Below are positions 25,076 through 34,465 of a stretch of 64,000 nt of DNA, in pieces (the stretch's first letter is position 1; each line of letters begins with the position of its first letter). The notes beneath the pieces were generated by a model that worked only from the letters and a program-made list of their open reading frames with translations, was not told the DNA's origin and made no database searches. Source of the DNA: Tamarix chinensis (Eukaryota > Streptophyta > Magnoliopsida > Caryophyllales > Tamaricaceae); NCBI GenBank assembly GCA_030549775.1, contig CM060171.1, forward strand, positions 59,206,360-59,270,359. Reading direction: 5' to 3'. The position numbers and the translations under genes are program-made.

Positions 25076-25828
25076 TCCTGTGATTACATGGATTTGATAA
25101 AAGTTATGGTGTGTATCGACTTTCGGTAAAAAGATTAATTAAATAATTAATCTGAACTGTTTGGACCTTTATGTGTGGGTTTAATCTTTATTAAGTTGTG
25201 TAATTATCTGTATGTCTTTATGAATCATATACATGGTTTGAAAGTGTAAGTTGAGTATTGCCTTTATGATTTTGTATGCTATGTGTTGGCCTTAGTGCTC
25301 GGTTACCTTACTCAGTACGTAGCGTACTAATCATCCGTTTCATGGGTGCTGCTCATTCCAACGAGTAGAAGGCCCATCTGATTTCTTGCAGGTAGGAGAT
25401 GTCTTTTATGATGACATTGATGTCTTTGGGGCATCAAGAGGGGTCGAGTGATGATGGGGCGGGATCCGTTTCAATAGTGACGTGGCCGGCTCTCTTTACA
25501 ATTTTTATTACCCTATCTTTTATTTATGATTAGTACATTGAAAATAATTTTATTATTGTCGTTATCTTCTTTCTTGGAAAACAAATTCTCGTATTTTGGA
25601 TGGTGTAAGGACTTTTGGTATTCGGTTTCCATTATTATGAATTTGGATTATATTTTAAGGTTTTGAAGTTGTTTCTCTTAGCCTTAGCACTTAATGCTAG
25701 AACGGTAGGAGTGAACCGGTCTAGTGTTAAGTGTGGCGGTAACATTCCTAAAATTTACGGTTTAAAATATTTCTATTGTAAATGCTTCCGTTTTTAAAAA
25801 AAAAACCTTGTAAATTTTGGGGGTTACA

Positions 25829-25833
25829 ATTAT
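25829..25833. repeat. Target-site duplication ATTAT (right)
   Basis: Partner of 21997-22001. Confidence 0.85.
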
Positions 25834-26697
25834 AGAGTCTTCACCTCTTTGAGTTCTATGAAATCATAAGATGAAGCTTATGCTAACCGTTTCCAATGGT
25901 TGACTAGGAACAAGTAATGCAATGTACAAACCCTTATGAAAGAAATTTTTTTTTCTCATTTAACATGTAACACATTTACTCAAAATAGCTTGTACACATT
26001 TATGGACAATATAAATCTTCTTATAGCATTTGAGTACAAAATTTCCAGTCATGCTTCATATAGGTAATTCTCTTCCACTATATTTAGGAACACTTATTTT
26101 ATTAAGCTTGAACAAAAATCAATCATGTGAGACATAGTTACTATAAGATCTATTTTCTTGCATGCATCATAAATATCATAGAAACCATCATCTTTTGGAT
26201 ATAAGTCTTTTAGCATTTCAAATCTCAATAACTTAGCATCCATCATGACTAATAGTGTAGAATTCCTAGATAAAGCATCAGCTATGATATTTTATTTACC
26301 ATCTAAATGTTTAATAGAGAACATGAAAGAGTGTAAGAAAATTATGCACTTTGCATGTATTAGAGTAACTTTCTTTTTTCCATGTAAGTATATCAAACTT
26401 TCATGATTTGAATATAAAAAAAAGTTTTTAGTTCTAAATTAATGACTCCATATCTCCAGACTATGTATGGTGGAATAAATTTTCCTTATCGTAAGTAATA
26501 TAGCTGAACTTATCCCCATTTAATTTTTCATTAAAATACATAATAGGCCACTTTTCTTATACAAGTACTCACCCAATCCCAACCTTGCTCACAACACAAG
26601 TCACTTCAAATAGTAAATCAAAATGAGATAAGGATAAGACCTAAGCATTACATAGTTTAGTTTTAAGAGTCTCAAAGTCTTTAGTAGCTAAATCTCC
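25834..26697 (-). pseudogene. Element X RNase H / integrase N-terminal region, degenerate
   Basis: Minus-strand fragments include 'DSGDME'-like and 'KLNGDKFSY' stretches corresponding to the RNase H 'AYFSEKLNG...YSTYDKE' block (about 26500), then a decayed zinc-finger/linker region. Stops are frequent. Identity follows from position between RT and integrase. Confidence 0.55.
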
Positions 26698-27516
26698 TTA
26701 TTTAAACTCTCCTTTTTTCATAGTTTGAGTTATAGGTGTTGCTATGGTTGAGAAATCTTTAATAAAATGTCTATAAAATCTAGACAATCTAGGAAAAATT
26801 CTCACTTCATGAATATCCTTAGTAATAGGCCATTGTTTAATAGATTTAAGTTTCGAGGGATCAACCTTAATGTCTTTTGCAATCACAATATAACCCACAA
26901 AGATAACACCAGGAAGCATGAAATCACATTTCTCTACTTTTCCAAGAATATTTTTATCCTTTAACCTTTCAAATAATTTCCTTAAGTGTATTAGATGATC
27001 ATGTTCATTTTCACTATACACAATAATATCATCTAAGTATACCATAATAAATGCGCCAAGAAAAGGAGATATAACTTCATTCATTAACCTTATGAGGGAG
27101 TTAGGTGCATTAGACAACGCCAAAGGCATGACCGTCTATTTATAGAGACCATGTTTAGTTTCAAAAGTCTTTTTCCAATCATCCACTTCTCTAATGTGCA
27201 TTTGATGATATCCACTACATACTTCTATGTTAGAGACTTGTGCACCACTTAGTTCATTAAGTGTGTCATCTAAAATAGATATAGGGAAATGATATTTTAT
27301 GTTTACATTGTTAAAAGCTCTTGAATCTAAACACATGTACCATGTTATATCATTTTTTAGAACAAGTAGGGTGGGTACACAATAGGAATGCATACTTTCT
27401 CTAAGACACCCTTTTTCTAATAACTCTTATATTTATCTTTGAAGTTCCTTAGATTACTTCTATAAGCTAGTTTATTGGGAAAAGGCATTTTATGGATTAA
27501 ATCAATATCATGTTCA

Positions 27517-27521
27517 ATACC
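27517..27521. repeat. Target-site duplication ATACC (left)
   Basis: ATACC directly precedes the left Cassandra LTR; the partner is at 28244-28248. Confidence 0.9.
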
Positions 27522-27824
27522 TGTAACACTCCGAGTCTATACAAATACGCGGGGCTACCTTGGAGTGCTTTTGGATTGATTGACTCGCCCTATAGATCAA
27601 CACGAGTCCTTTTAGCGCGCTTTGTACTCAATCACGCACTTCCCAATAAATTTTTAAAAATTTCTAAAACTTCCCAGGAGGGTCACCCATCCTAAAATTT
27701 CTCCACAGCCAGTATGCTTAACTATAAAGTTCTTAGGATGGAATCACCAAAAGGATGGAATAACATGTTGATATATGTAGCCAGATCAATCCTTATAACA
27801 CTCCACTCAAATTGGGGTATTACA
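27522..27824 (-). repeat. Cassandra 3' LTR (303 bp)
   Basis: This LTR keeps the longer version of the 5S-like segment. It differs from the other LTR by scattered substitutions and by a stretch of about 36 bp that the other lacks. Confidence 0.9.
27668..27750 (-). promoter_or_regulatory. 5S rRNA-like segment in Cassandra LTR
   Basis: On the minus strand this matches plant 5S rRNA: 'AGGATGGGTGACC-TCCTGG' corresponds to the C box region near the 3' end (with one extra C), and 'AAGTT..AGCATACTGG' matches the area of the box A 'AAGTTAAGCGTGCTTGG'. In Cassandra these sequences keep the internal RNA polymerase III promoter fold. This copy is diverged in box A. Confidence 0.85.
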
Positions 27825-27971
27825 TTCACCCCCACTCAAAGAACACAATGTCCTCGTTGCGCCTCAACCAATGAATGTCTCAATATAGTTCATCCCAAGA
27901 ATCGTCCCGCTAGGTGACTGACTAGCTCATCCAAGTTCAGCTCACACTCGCAGTTTCGATCTGATACCATT
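27825..27971 (-). other. Cassandra internal domain with PPT and PBS
   Basis: The polypurine tract (minus strand 'TTTGAGTGGGGGTGAA') abuts the 3' LTR, and the PBS 'TGGTATCAGATCG' (27957-27969, complementary to the 3' end of tRNA-Met) abuts the 5' LTR. There is no coding potential. Confidence 0.85.
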
Positions 27972-28243
27972 TGTAACACTTCGAGTCTATACAAAAACTC
28001 GGGGCTACCTTGGAGTGCTTTTGGATTGATTGACTCGCCTTACAGATCAACATGAGTCCTTTCAGCGCGCTTTGTCCTCATTCACACACTTCCCAAGAAA
28101 TTATTTTTAGAAAATTTCTGAAACTTCCCAGGAGGGTCACCCGTAAAGTTCTTAGGATGGAATCACCAAAATGATGGCATACCATGTTGATATAAGTAGC
28201 TAGATCAACCCTTATAACACTCCACTCAAATTGGGGTATTACA
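27972..28243 (-). repeat. Cassandra 5' LTR (272 bp) with deletion in the 5S-like part
   Basis: It is the same as the 3' LTR except that about 36 bp between 'gggtcaccc' and 'aaagttcttagg' are missing (near 28140). This removes the stretch containing the box A equivalent. The 5' LTR drives transcription, so Pol III-type expression from it is doubtful. Confidence 0.85.
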
Positions 28244-28248
28244 ATACC
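28244..28248. repeat. Target-site duplication ATACC (right)
   Basis: Partner of 27517-27521. Confidence 0.9.
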
Positions 28249-28276
28249 TCTTTTCGGTGGTAATACAGGTGGAGGA

Positions 28277-28935
28277 TCTGATGTGGTTTTTATCAAAGTA
28301 ACAGAAGGTTGGATCAAACTTTGTATTAGAAGCTTTCACCCACAATCTAATGCAAAATAAATGAAGTGAATTGATGGATTATAGACGAAGAACTTGAAGA
28401 TACAAGTTGAAGGGTATTCGACAAATTTCTAAGCCTTCAAATGTGTCGAATTGAAGATAGGTTTGAGGAAGGATTAATCCCGAATTTTCCTTGATAAATG
28501 TAGAACCAAAAGGGAGGATTAGGCTTTAGCTATCTTTCTTAAAGTTTGATCAAAACATTATTATTCATTCTGCATACAAATGTTGCGCACAAGTAAGGTA
28601 TATATAGCAGAGAATAAGCTCGGTGGTGACTAGCTTAAACCAGCTGAGTATTCTTCCTTAATTTAGCCCATTAATCATGGTTTAATTAAGCCCATATTAA
28701 CCTTATTCCAAAGCATAATATCATTGGTGAAATGATACTAAGGATTAATACTACAAAGCTATACAATTGACTAAGATACATACATGAAATTATAGCAATA
28801 CCCTAACTTACATAAAATATACTTAGGGTTAGGGTTTACAACAAGTTTATACAAATAATGAATATCATCACTTTATCTCTTGTTGTAATGTATCATCCCA
28901 TGTATGTCATATTATTGCATGCCTTGTAATACTTG
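28277..28935 (-). repeat. 3' LTR of element W
   Basis: It begins TGATGTGGTTT and then has 'acagaaggttggatcaa', matching 31785 onward ('acagaagtggatcaa'). It contains TATATATAG near 28603. The last 150 bp match X's LTR near 20500. The right end is approximate. Confidence 0.6.
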
Positions 28936-28941
28936 TACACA

Positions 28942-30822
28942 TTAATGTGTATGAACATCATCTTCTTGCAAATATGTAACATACCTACAAGAATAACTAG
29001 AATGTTTTTCAATGTCAAGAATATTATAATTATCAAGAATATTTAACATGATAGGCTCCAAAATTAAGAAAGCTAAATCATCTTCCTTACCTTGAGGATT
29101 AAATTGAACATGACAATCATTATGTTCAATGTATGCTCCTGCATCAAGATCATTTGGGAACACATCATTAAATCCATCAGGTTGTCTAATAAAATTTGGG
29201 TTATTATTTTTAATCTTCCCTGATCGAGGTTATTTTACTACTAGAGCATAGCATGTACCATATTCTTCAATACACACAATCATAGAAATTTCATATGAGA
29301 ATAAGTTCTCTTTAGAAGGTGGATCACATATGCTAAGATCGTTATATTTATAATGTTTAAGTTAATGCTTAGTTTTTTCACTACGAATAACATACTCATC
29401 AGTAACACCATTATGAATAAATTATCTATCATATTACCATGGTGTACATAGTAAAATACTACATTTATCTACAGCACATCATCGTGGTAATTACCAATTG
29501 AAAATGCAATAAGGGCTTTTTTGGTTACCTTGACTCTTTTATCTTTGTTTAGCCATTAAAGAGAATAAAGCTTTGAATGGTTTGTAGTAGATAATCTATG
29601 ATCCTTGAGTACTGTTTCACAAGCAAAAATTTTTCATGAGTCACTATCAATGATGATTTGACAACCCCTTCTCAAAATTATCCTCTTATCTTTAATATTT
29701 TGTCTCGTTATGTTGCTTACTCTCGTGGTTGAACTTAAAGTATGTGTTGTAGCACTAAACAACAATCTTAGGCTTCATCACAATCACTTTCCTATTATTT
29801 TTTATTTTCTTCCAAGATGTCATCTTCTTCTCATTCACTACAAGCCCCCATCTCTTAGATTTACCTTAATCTTAGAAATGTTTGATAGGACATTCCCTAG
29901 CACAATATCCAAATCCTTTACATTTGAAGCTTACTTGTTGGACATATCCGTCACTTTGTTCTTCCATTTTTATTCCCGTGTATAACCTTGTATTTTCTCC
30001 CCATTGGTATTACTTGACTTGGAACAATACTTTCAAGAGGATGCATTCAAATAGGTCTTTGTCATGCTAGGAACATTCAGCTTGTAGGATTTGGTAGACT
30101 TCAATTGCTTTTTATAATTTAAAGATAACTTGATTAAATACGCAAGAGAATCATAAGCATAAATATCAATCTTATCACATATCAATTTAATAAGGCCACC
30201 TAAGAATCTAGAAAATATTTATTCTTTTTGTTCTTTTACATCACATAATAGTGCTAGTTTTTCAAATTTTCTATTTTACTCTTATATACCAAAAATTCCT
30301 TGTCTAATAGTAATCTTCTTAACATATATGTCTTTTTCAAAATTTTGAGGAACACATTTCTTTCTTAGGTTTTTCTTAAGATTTTTCCATGACTTAATCT
30401 TAGATTTATCTTATCTATGATATGTCCTTTTTATATACTTATAAAAACCCTAGCAAACTTTTTTAATTTTGCAGTAGCAAGTTTAAATTTTTTTCAACAT
30501 CATACCCTTTTAATTCAAATATTTTTTCTATCTTATGCAATCACTCAAAGAACAATTCAACATTCAAATCAACATTAAATTCAAAAAGATCTATCTTTAT
30601 ACCTTTATCTTCATCATGTTGATACCTGAGTTAGAGGTTTCCTTATTTTCATCATGTGTGGTATTGTTTTGAACCCACTTCATATGCATGTTCTTCATAC
30701 TAATTACTTAAATTGACATGACTATCTTTTTCTTGCAACACTCTTGTTACCATTTCTTCTACACAATCATTGGTTGCCTCCATATTGTTGCTCATATGTC
30801 ATAAAGTTTCTTGGTCGTCCAT
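28942..30822 (-). pseudogene. Element W gag-protease remnant fused to pol tail
   Basis: The start at 30822 gives 'MDDQETL', followed, with stops, by gag-like helical sequence. Near 29911 the minus strand reads 'FKCKGFGYCARECP', a CCHC knuckle with the first Cys and the His replaced. Near 29655 'RRGCQIIIDSDS' corresponds to the protease D-S/T-G site, altered. 29290-29165 reads 'CIEEYGTCYALVVK' and 'FNDVFPNDL', the usual protease-RT linker. The frame then continues into a 73-residue tail-like stretch (29163-28942) instead of RT. The protein is not functional. Confidence 0.6.
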
Positions 30823-31784
30823 TTTTCCCTAGAGTCATTAAAATTGGAATTGAATAGATGGAAGCTACTAGATATGTTGATTGGTAGCATTTATTATAGA
30901 CAAGATTTGTTTTAAGGTCTCATACACAACTTTCATAAAATATTCTTCACCGATTATGATCTCTTTGAATAAAAGACTTTCATTTATGTGAATGGATGTA
31001 TCAACAATTTATTTCAGGAAAATTAACTATTCTTGAAGGTTTCTTAGGAAGAAAAATGAAGAAGGATAAGCTTAAAAGGTTTCAATTCTATACTCCAAAA
31101 TTTTGGAGTTGTAATAACTACCTTCATAGTGGAGAAAGATAATAGTACATTTGCAATGTTAGAGGATGAAGTTAAATGGTGAGTAACGGGGTATCTTTGA
31201 GGACTTGAAGATATAATGATGAGGATGATTTGAATATTAAAGAAGTAAAATAATAGATTATGTGAGATGAATGTATGGTTCTAATATTGGAGTATGATAT
31301 TCAAATATTTTAGTAGGGGTTTGTAAGATGTTGGTTTTTTATGATAAGAGAATAAATGGAGAAATGCTGAGGGGTTAAAATATGGTGGGTTATATTAAAA
31401 ATGGCTGGGAAAGAATGGTGGATTATATTTTTTTCATAGAGGATAATGGATGGTTGAAGATATATGAGGTAAGAAGCAGTAGATCCATGGATGCACACCA
31501 AATAAATATTCACTGAAGAAGAAGCACAATGTTTGTGCACAACTACATTCATGGTTGTGTGCACTGGAGAACATTTATATAAAAATGTTTCACATCCTAA
31601 TTGTGTGCTCCATGCATGGTTGTGTATAATAGGTCATGATTTTGTGCTAGGTTGTGTGTAATGGTGCATGGTTGTGCATTTGGTTATGTGTAGAAGTATG
31701 GATGATTCATTAAGAGTAAATCAACAAGAAAAACGTATGAAAATTCAATGGAATGAACAAAAAACCTGGATTTGATATCAAAAT
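30823..31784 (-). other. Element W leader with PBS
   Basis: This is the untranslated leader between the 5' LTR and gag. The PBS at 31768-31782 ('ggatttgatatca' on the plus strand) is a decayed form of the tRNA-Met-complementary 'gctctgatacca' seen in Y. A short inverted repeat, 'gtgcacaac...gttgtgtgcac', lies at 31533-31562. There is no gene. Confidence 0.45.
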
Positions 31785-32039
31785 TGATGTGGTTTAAGGT
31801 GAGAAACTACAGAAGTGGATCAATTTGTTGATCTTCATTAAAAGTAATAAGGTTGCGTAAGTGGAGTTTCTTTGTTTAGATAGAAATAAAAAAAATGAAT
31901 AAATCTTCAACCAACATTCATCCAAGAATTGTTTCAACTTATAATTTTCTCTAAGAACAAACTCAAATAGGTCTTATAGATACAATTACTCCAAGAAAAT
32001 CCTATGAAGAAGGAAAATCTCACGAAAGAGAGGAAAATC
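31785..32039 (-). repeat. 5' LTR of element W (truncated)
   Basis: It matches the first 240 bp of X's 3' LTR at 19872 and ends abruptly at the junction with Y's LTR. About 400 bp are missing on the right. Confidence 0.65.
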
Positions 32040-32753
32040 TCGATCAAGGTGAGAACGAGACAGAATCAGAGAAGAGAAGCGAATGAGAGAATCGCCAAGA
32101 GAGAGAAGAAGTCGCGAGAGAGATCGAGAGAAAAATATCAACTGATGTTATTTCTATCAAAGTTGTGTGTATTACAATGTATTTGGCCTATATATATGTA
32201 CACAGAAGGCCGTATACTCGACAAATACATACGGACGATACAGGCCTGCATGGACGGCGATACAAAATTTTGGGCCAAAAGAATGAAGTGTCGACCAACC
32301 CACATTCGACCAAGCATCAAAAGAATGAAGTGTCGACCAGCCCAATTACAACCAACATAAAAAATGTCCCAAATACAATTAAGCTTAAGGCTTAATTTCC
32401 CATCAGCTAAAACAACTTTAGCTAATCATGGTCATTAAGGATTGTTTAATCCACAATCCATCTAGTCCAAATGAAGGACCGGGTGGCGGATTATACAACC
32501 GTCCTAATTTCCATTAGCCCATTCCGACCGACGAATGCATCATATGGGATTACAAAAATATTTAACAAAATTTTACATAATCTGTACACTCCAAAACATA
32601 TTCTGCACTTCTCAGCAACTATGTCCAAGTCCACAGAAACCATATGCTGCATTATTCTCCTATTAATTCAAAAAATAAGACAAACAATTATAAGTAATTA
32701 ATTTATAGCAATTTTCAAAATTACTTAAATATAAATTCATAAAATTCACATCA
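32040..32753 (-). repeat. 3' LTR of element Y (5'-of-plus end truncated)
   Basis: It aligns without gaps to 38185-38898. The first 165 bp of the complete LTR (38020-38184) are missing and replaced by W's LTR at 32039. Short frames here are non-coding. Confidence 0.92.
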
Positions 32754-32768
32754 TTCCCCTCTTCTTGG
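32754..32768 (-). other. Polypurine tract of element Y
   Basis: The minus strand reads 'CCAAGAAGAGGGGAA' immediately before the LTR start TGATGTG. It primes plus-strand cDNA in the family. Confidence 0.85.
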
Positions 32769-32788
32769 AAAGGTTTCGCCTCTGAAAC

Positions 32789-34465
32789 CTAAATAAGTCC
32801 CAGAAATGGACTAAGATTAGCCACATTGAAAGAATTACTCACATTTCTAAATTTAACAGGTAAGTCAATTTTATAAGCATTATCATTAATTTTCTCTAAT
32901 ACAGTAAATGGTCCATCCCCTCTAGGATCCAATTTTGACTTTCTAAAATTTGGAAACCTTTCTTTCCTTAAGTGAACCCAGACTAAATCTCCAGGTTTAA
33001 AAATCATTTTTCTCCTTCTTTTATTAGCATGTTCAGCCATCTGTTGTACCTTCTTATTAATTTGTTGCCTTACAGTCTCATGTAATCTTTTTATACTTTC
33101 AGCTCTAGATTCAGCATCAAAATTTTGCAAGTTAGTATGAGGTAAAGGACTCAAATCTAATGGAGTTAATGGATTAAAACCATACACAATCTCAAATGGA
33201 GTTTTATTAGTTATAGAATGTAAAGTCCTATTATAAGCAAATTCCACTTGAGGTAAAACATACTCCCATTGTTTAAGATTCTTTCCAAGGAAAGCTCTCA
33301 ACATGTTTCCCAAAGTTCTATTAACCACCTCAGTTTGACCATCAGTTTGAGGGTGACAAGTTGTAGAAAATAATAATTTAGTCCCTAATTTTCCCCACAA
33401 AACTTTCCAAAAATGGCTTAAAAACTTAACATCTCTGTCTGAAACTATAGTCTTAGGAATTCCATGTAACTTAACCACATTAGAAAAAAATAATTCAGCC
33501 ACTGCTACAGCATCATTTGTTTTATTACAAGGTATAAAATGAGCCATCTTACTGAACCTATCTACTACAACCATTATTGAATCTTTAGCTCTATTAGTCC
33601 TAGGTAATCCTAAAACAAAATCCAAAGATACATCAACCCAAGGATGGTTAGATACAGGTAAGGGGGTATATAATCCAAAAGGTTTTGAAGTAGTTTTTGC
33701 CTGCCTACATTTAATACAATTGACACAATGTTTCAAAACATCCTTTTTCATGTGTGGCCAATAAAAATGTTCAATTAAAACATCTAAAGTTTTCTGAGTT
33801 CCTAGATGTGCCATTAATCCACCACTATGTGCCTCTTGAATTAATAATCCTCTATAAGAGCATGCAGGAACACACAATCTATTTTCCCTAAACAAGTATC
33901 CTTCATTAATAAAATATTTTCCTTGAGAAGAAACTTCACACCTTTTATATATTTCTTTAAAATCATTATCCTCTAAGTATAATAGTTTAATACTGGAAAA
34001 TCCTAATAAAGTAGTATCAGCAGCATTCAATAAAGCATATCTCCTAGATAAAGCATCTGCAACTATATTATCACTACCTTTCTTATATTTAATTATGTAA
34101 GGAAAACTTTTAATGAATTCTATCCATCTACCTTGTCTCCTATTTAACTTTGATTGACTCTTTAAATACTTAATAGCCTCCTGATCTGTATTAACTACAA
34201 ATTCTCTATGCCACAAATAATGTTGCCATACCTCCAAAGCCCTTACTAAAGCATACAGTTCCTTTTCATAGGTAGAATAATTCAATGTACTACCATTTAA
34301 TTTCTCACTAAAATAAGCTACTGGTTTTCCTTCTTGAGAAAGTACAACCCCTATTCCTAACCCTGAAGCATCACAATCTAATTCAAACATTTTTTCAAAG
34401 TCAGGAAGACTCAAAACAGGTGCTTGGGTTAATTTAGTCTTAAGTGTCTCAAAAGATTGCTGTTG
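32789..34465 (-). pseudogene. Element Y pol, C-terminal part: RNase H and integrase
   Basis: Continuous frame after the TAA at 34466. In the 541 residues from 34414, RNase H lies at about 1-125, with D15 in 'DCDASG', E52, D77 and D120. The integrase zinc finger has H196, H203, C230 and C233. The catalytic core has D265, D326 and E362 with exactly 35 residues between the last two (DD35E), and a GPF motif is at 501-503. The end, '[10 protein letters not shown]', is the normal pol terminus. All catalytic residues are intact; only the upstream stop prevents synthesis as part of the polyprotein. Confidence 0.9.

Larger units (their letters stand above)
22002..25828 (+). mobile_element. 3.8-kb solo LTR (family L reference copy)
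   Basis: It starts TGAAATGGCC, ends GGGGGTTACA and is bounded by ATTAT target duplications. It splits the integrase of element X between 'DSII' and 'AVVDRFSK', and excision in silico rejoins the frame. No gag-pol lies inside, so it is a solo LTR from LTR-LTR recombination. It has an AT-rich U3, a C/T- and then GC-rich segment (22440-23360), a TATA at 23020 and tandem-repeat regions downstream. LTRs of 3-5 kb are known in Tekay/Retand/Ogre-type Ty3 elements; which lineage this is cannot be told without the internal part. Confidence 0.8.
27522..28243 (-). mobile_element. Cassandra TRIM retrotransposon (complete)
   Basis: A 722-bp element has two LTRs (27522-27824 and 27972-28243). Both start TGTAACACT and end 'caaattggggtattaca', and both carry a 5S rRNA-like segment. 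The internal region of about 147 bp has a tRNA-Met PBS (27957-27969) and a polypurine tract (27825-27841), both read on the minus strand. ATACC duplications flank it. Cassandra elements encode no protein and are moved by other elements' enzymes. This copy lies in the reverse transcriptase of element X. Confidence 0.93.
19872..28276 (-). mobile_element. Ty3/gypsy element X (old, nested, 5' part missing)
   Basis: The minus-strand order from high to low coordinates is RT (28276-26698), RNase H (26697-25834), integrase (25833/22001-21527), C-terminal tail (21412-21080) and 3' LTR (about 20605-19872). Two clean insertions interrupt it: a solo LTR at 22002-25828 and a Cassandra at 27522-28243. Removing each restores reading across the site. 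The protease, gag and 5' LTR that should lie beyond 28276 are absent; element W begins there instead. Numerous stops show that it is long dead. Confidence 0.75.
26698..28276 (-). pseudogene. Element X reverse transcriptase (split by Cassandra)
   Basis: The minus strand reads 'SDPPPVLPPKRGI' before the Cassandra insertion and 'EHDIDLIHKMPFPNKLAY' after it, together the 'GLPPLRGIEHQIDFIP' block of Y. Next come 27393-27136 ('YMCLDSRAFNNVNIKYHFPI', 'CSGYHQMHIR') and 27129-26698 with the catalytic 'MVYLDDIIVYS'. The essential YxDD aspartates are present but the frame is broken several times. Confidence 0.8.
28277..32039 (-). mobile_element. Ty3/gypsy element W, pol-deleted and truncated
   Basis: The minus-strand order is a partial 5' LTR (32039-31785), a degenerate PBS (about 31768-31782), a leader, gag from 30822, a zinc knuckle (29889-29933), a protease region, and then directly a pol tail-like stretch (29163-28942) and the 3' LTR (about 28935-28277). 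RT, RNase H and most of integrase are missing. The LTR start TGATGTGGTTT is shared with X and Y, so W is a relative of X. It lies against X's RT at 28277, as expected for insertion into X. Confidence 0.6.

Noticed and set aside
24699..25129. Repeat proteins of 66-68 residues on both strands
   Set aside because: Generated by the minisatellite unit; no start context or conservation.
27668..27750. 5S rRNA gene
   Set aside because: The 5S-like sequence is partial, diverged and embedded in both LTRs of a Cassandra element with target duplications.
32004..32701. Short plus- and minus-strand frames, repeated at 38283-38846
   Set aside because: They lie in the two LTRs of element Y and occur twice because the LTRs are duplicates.
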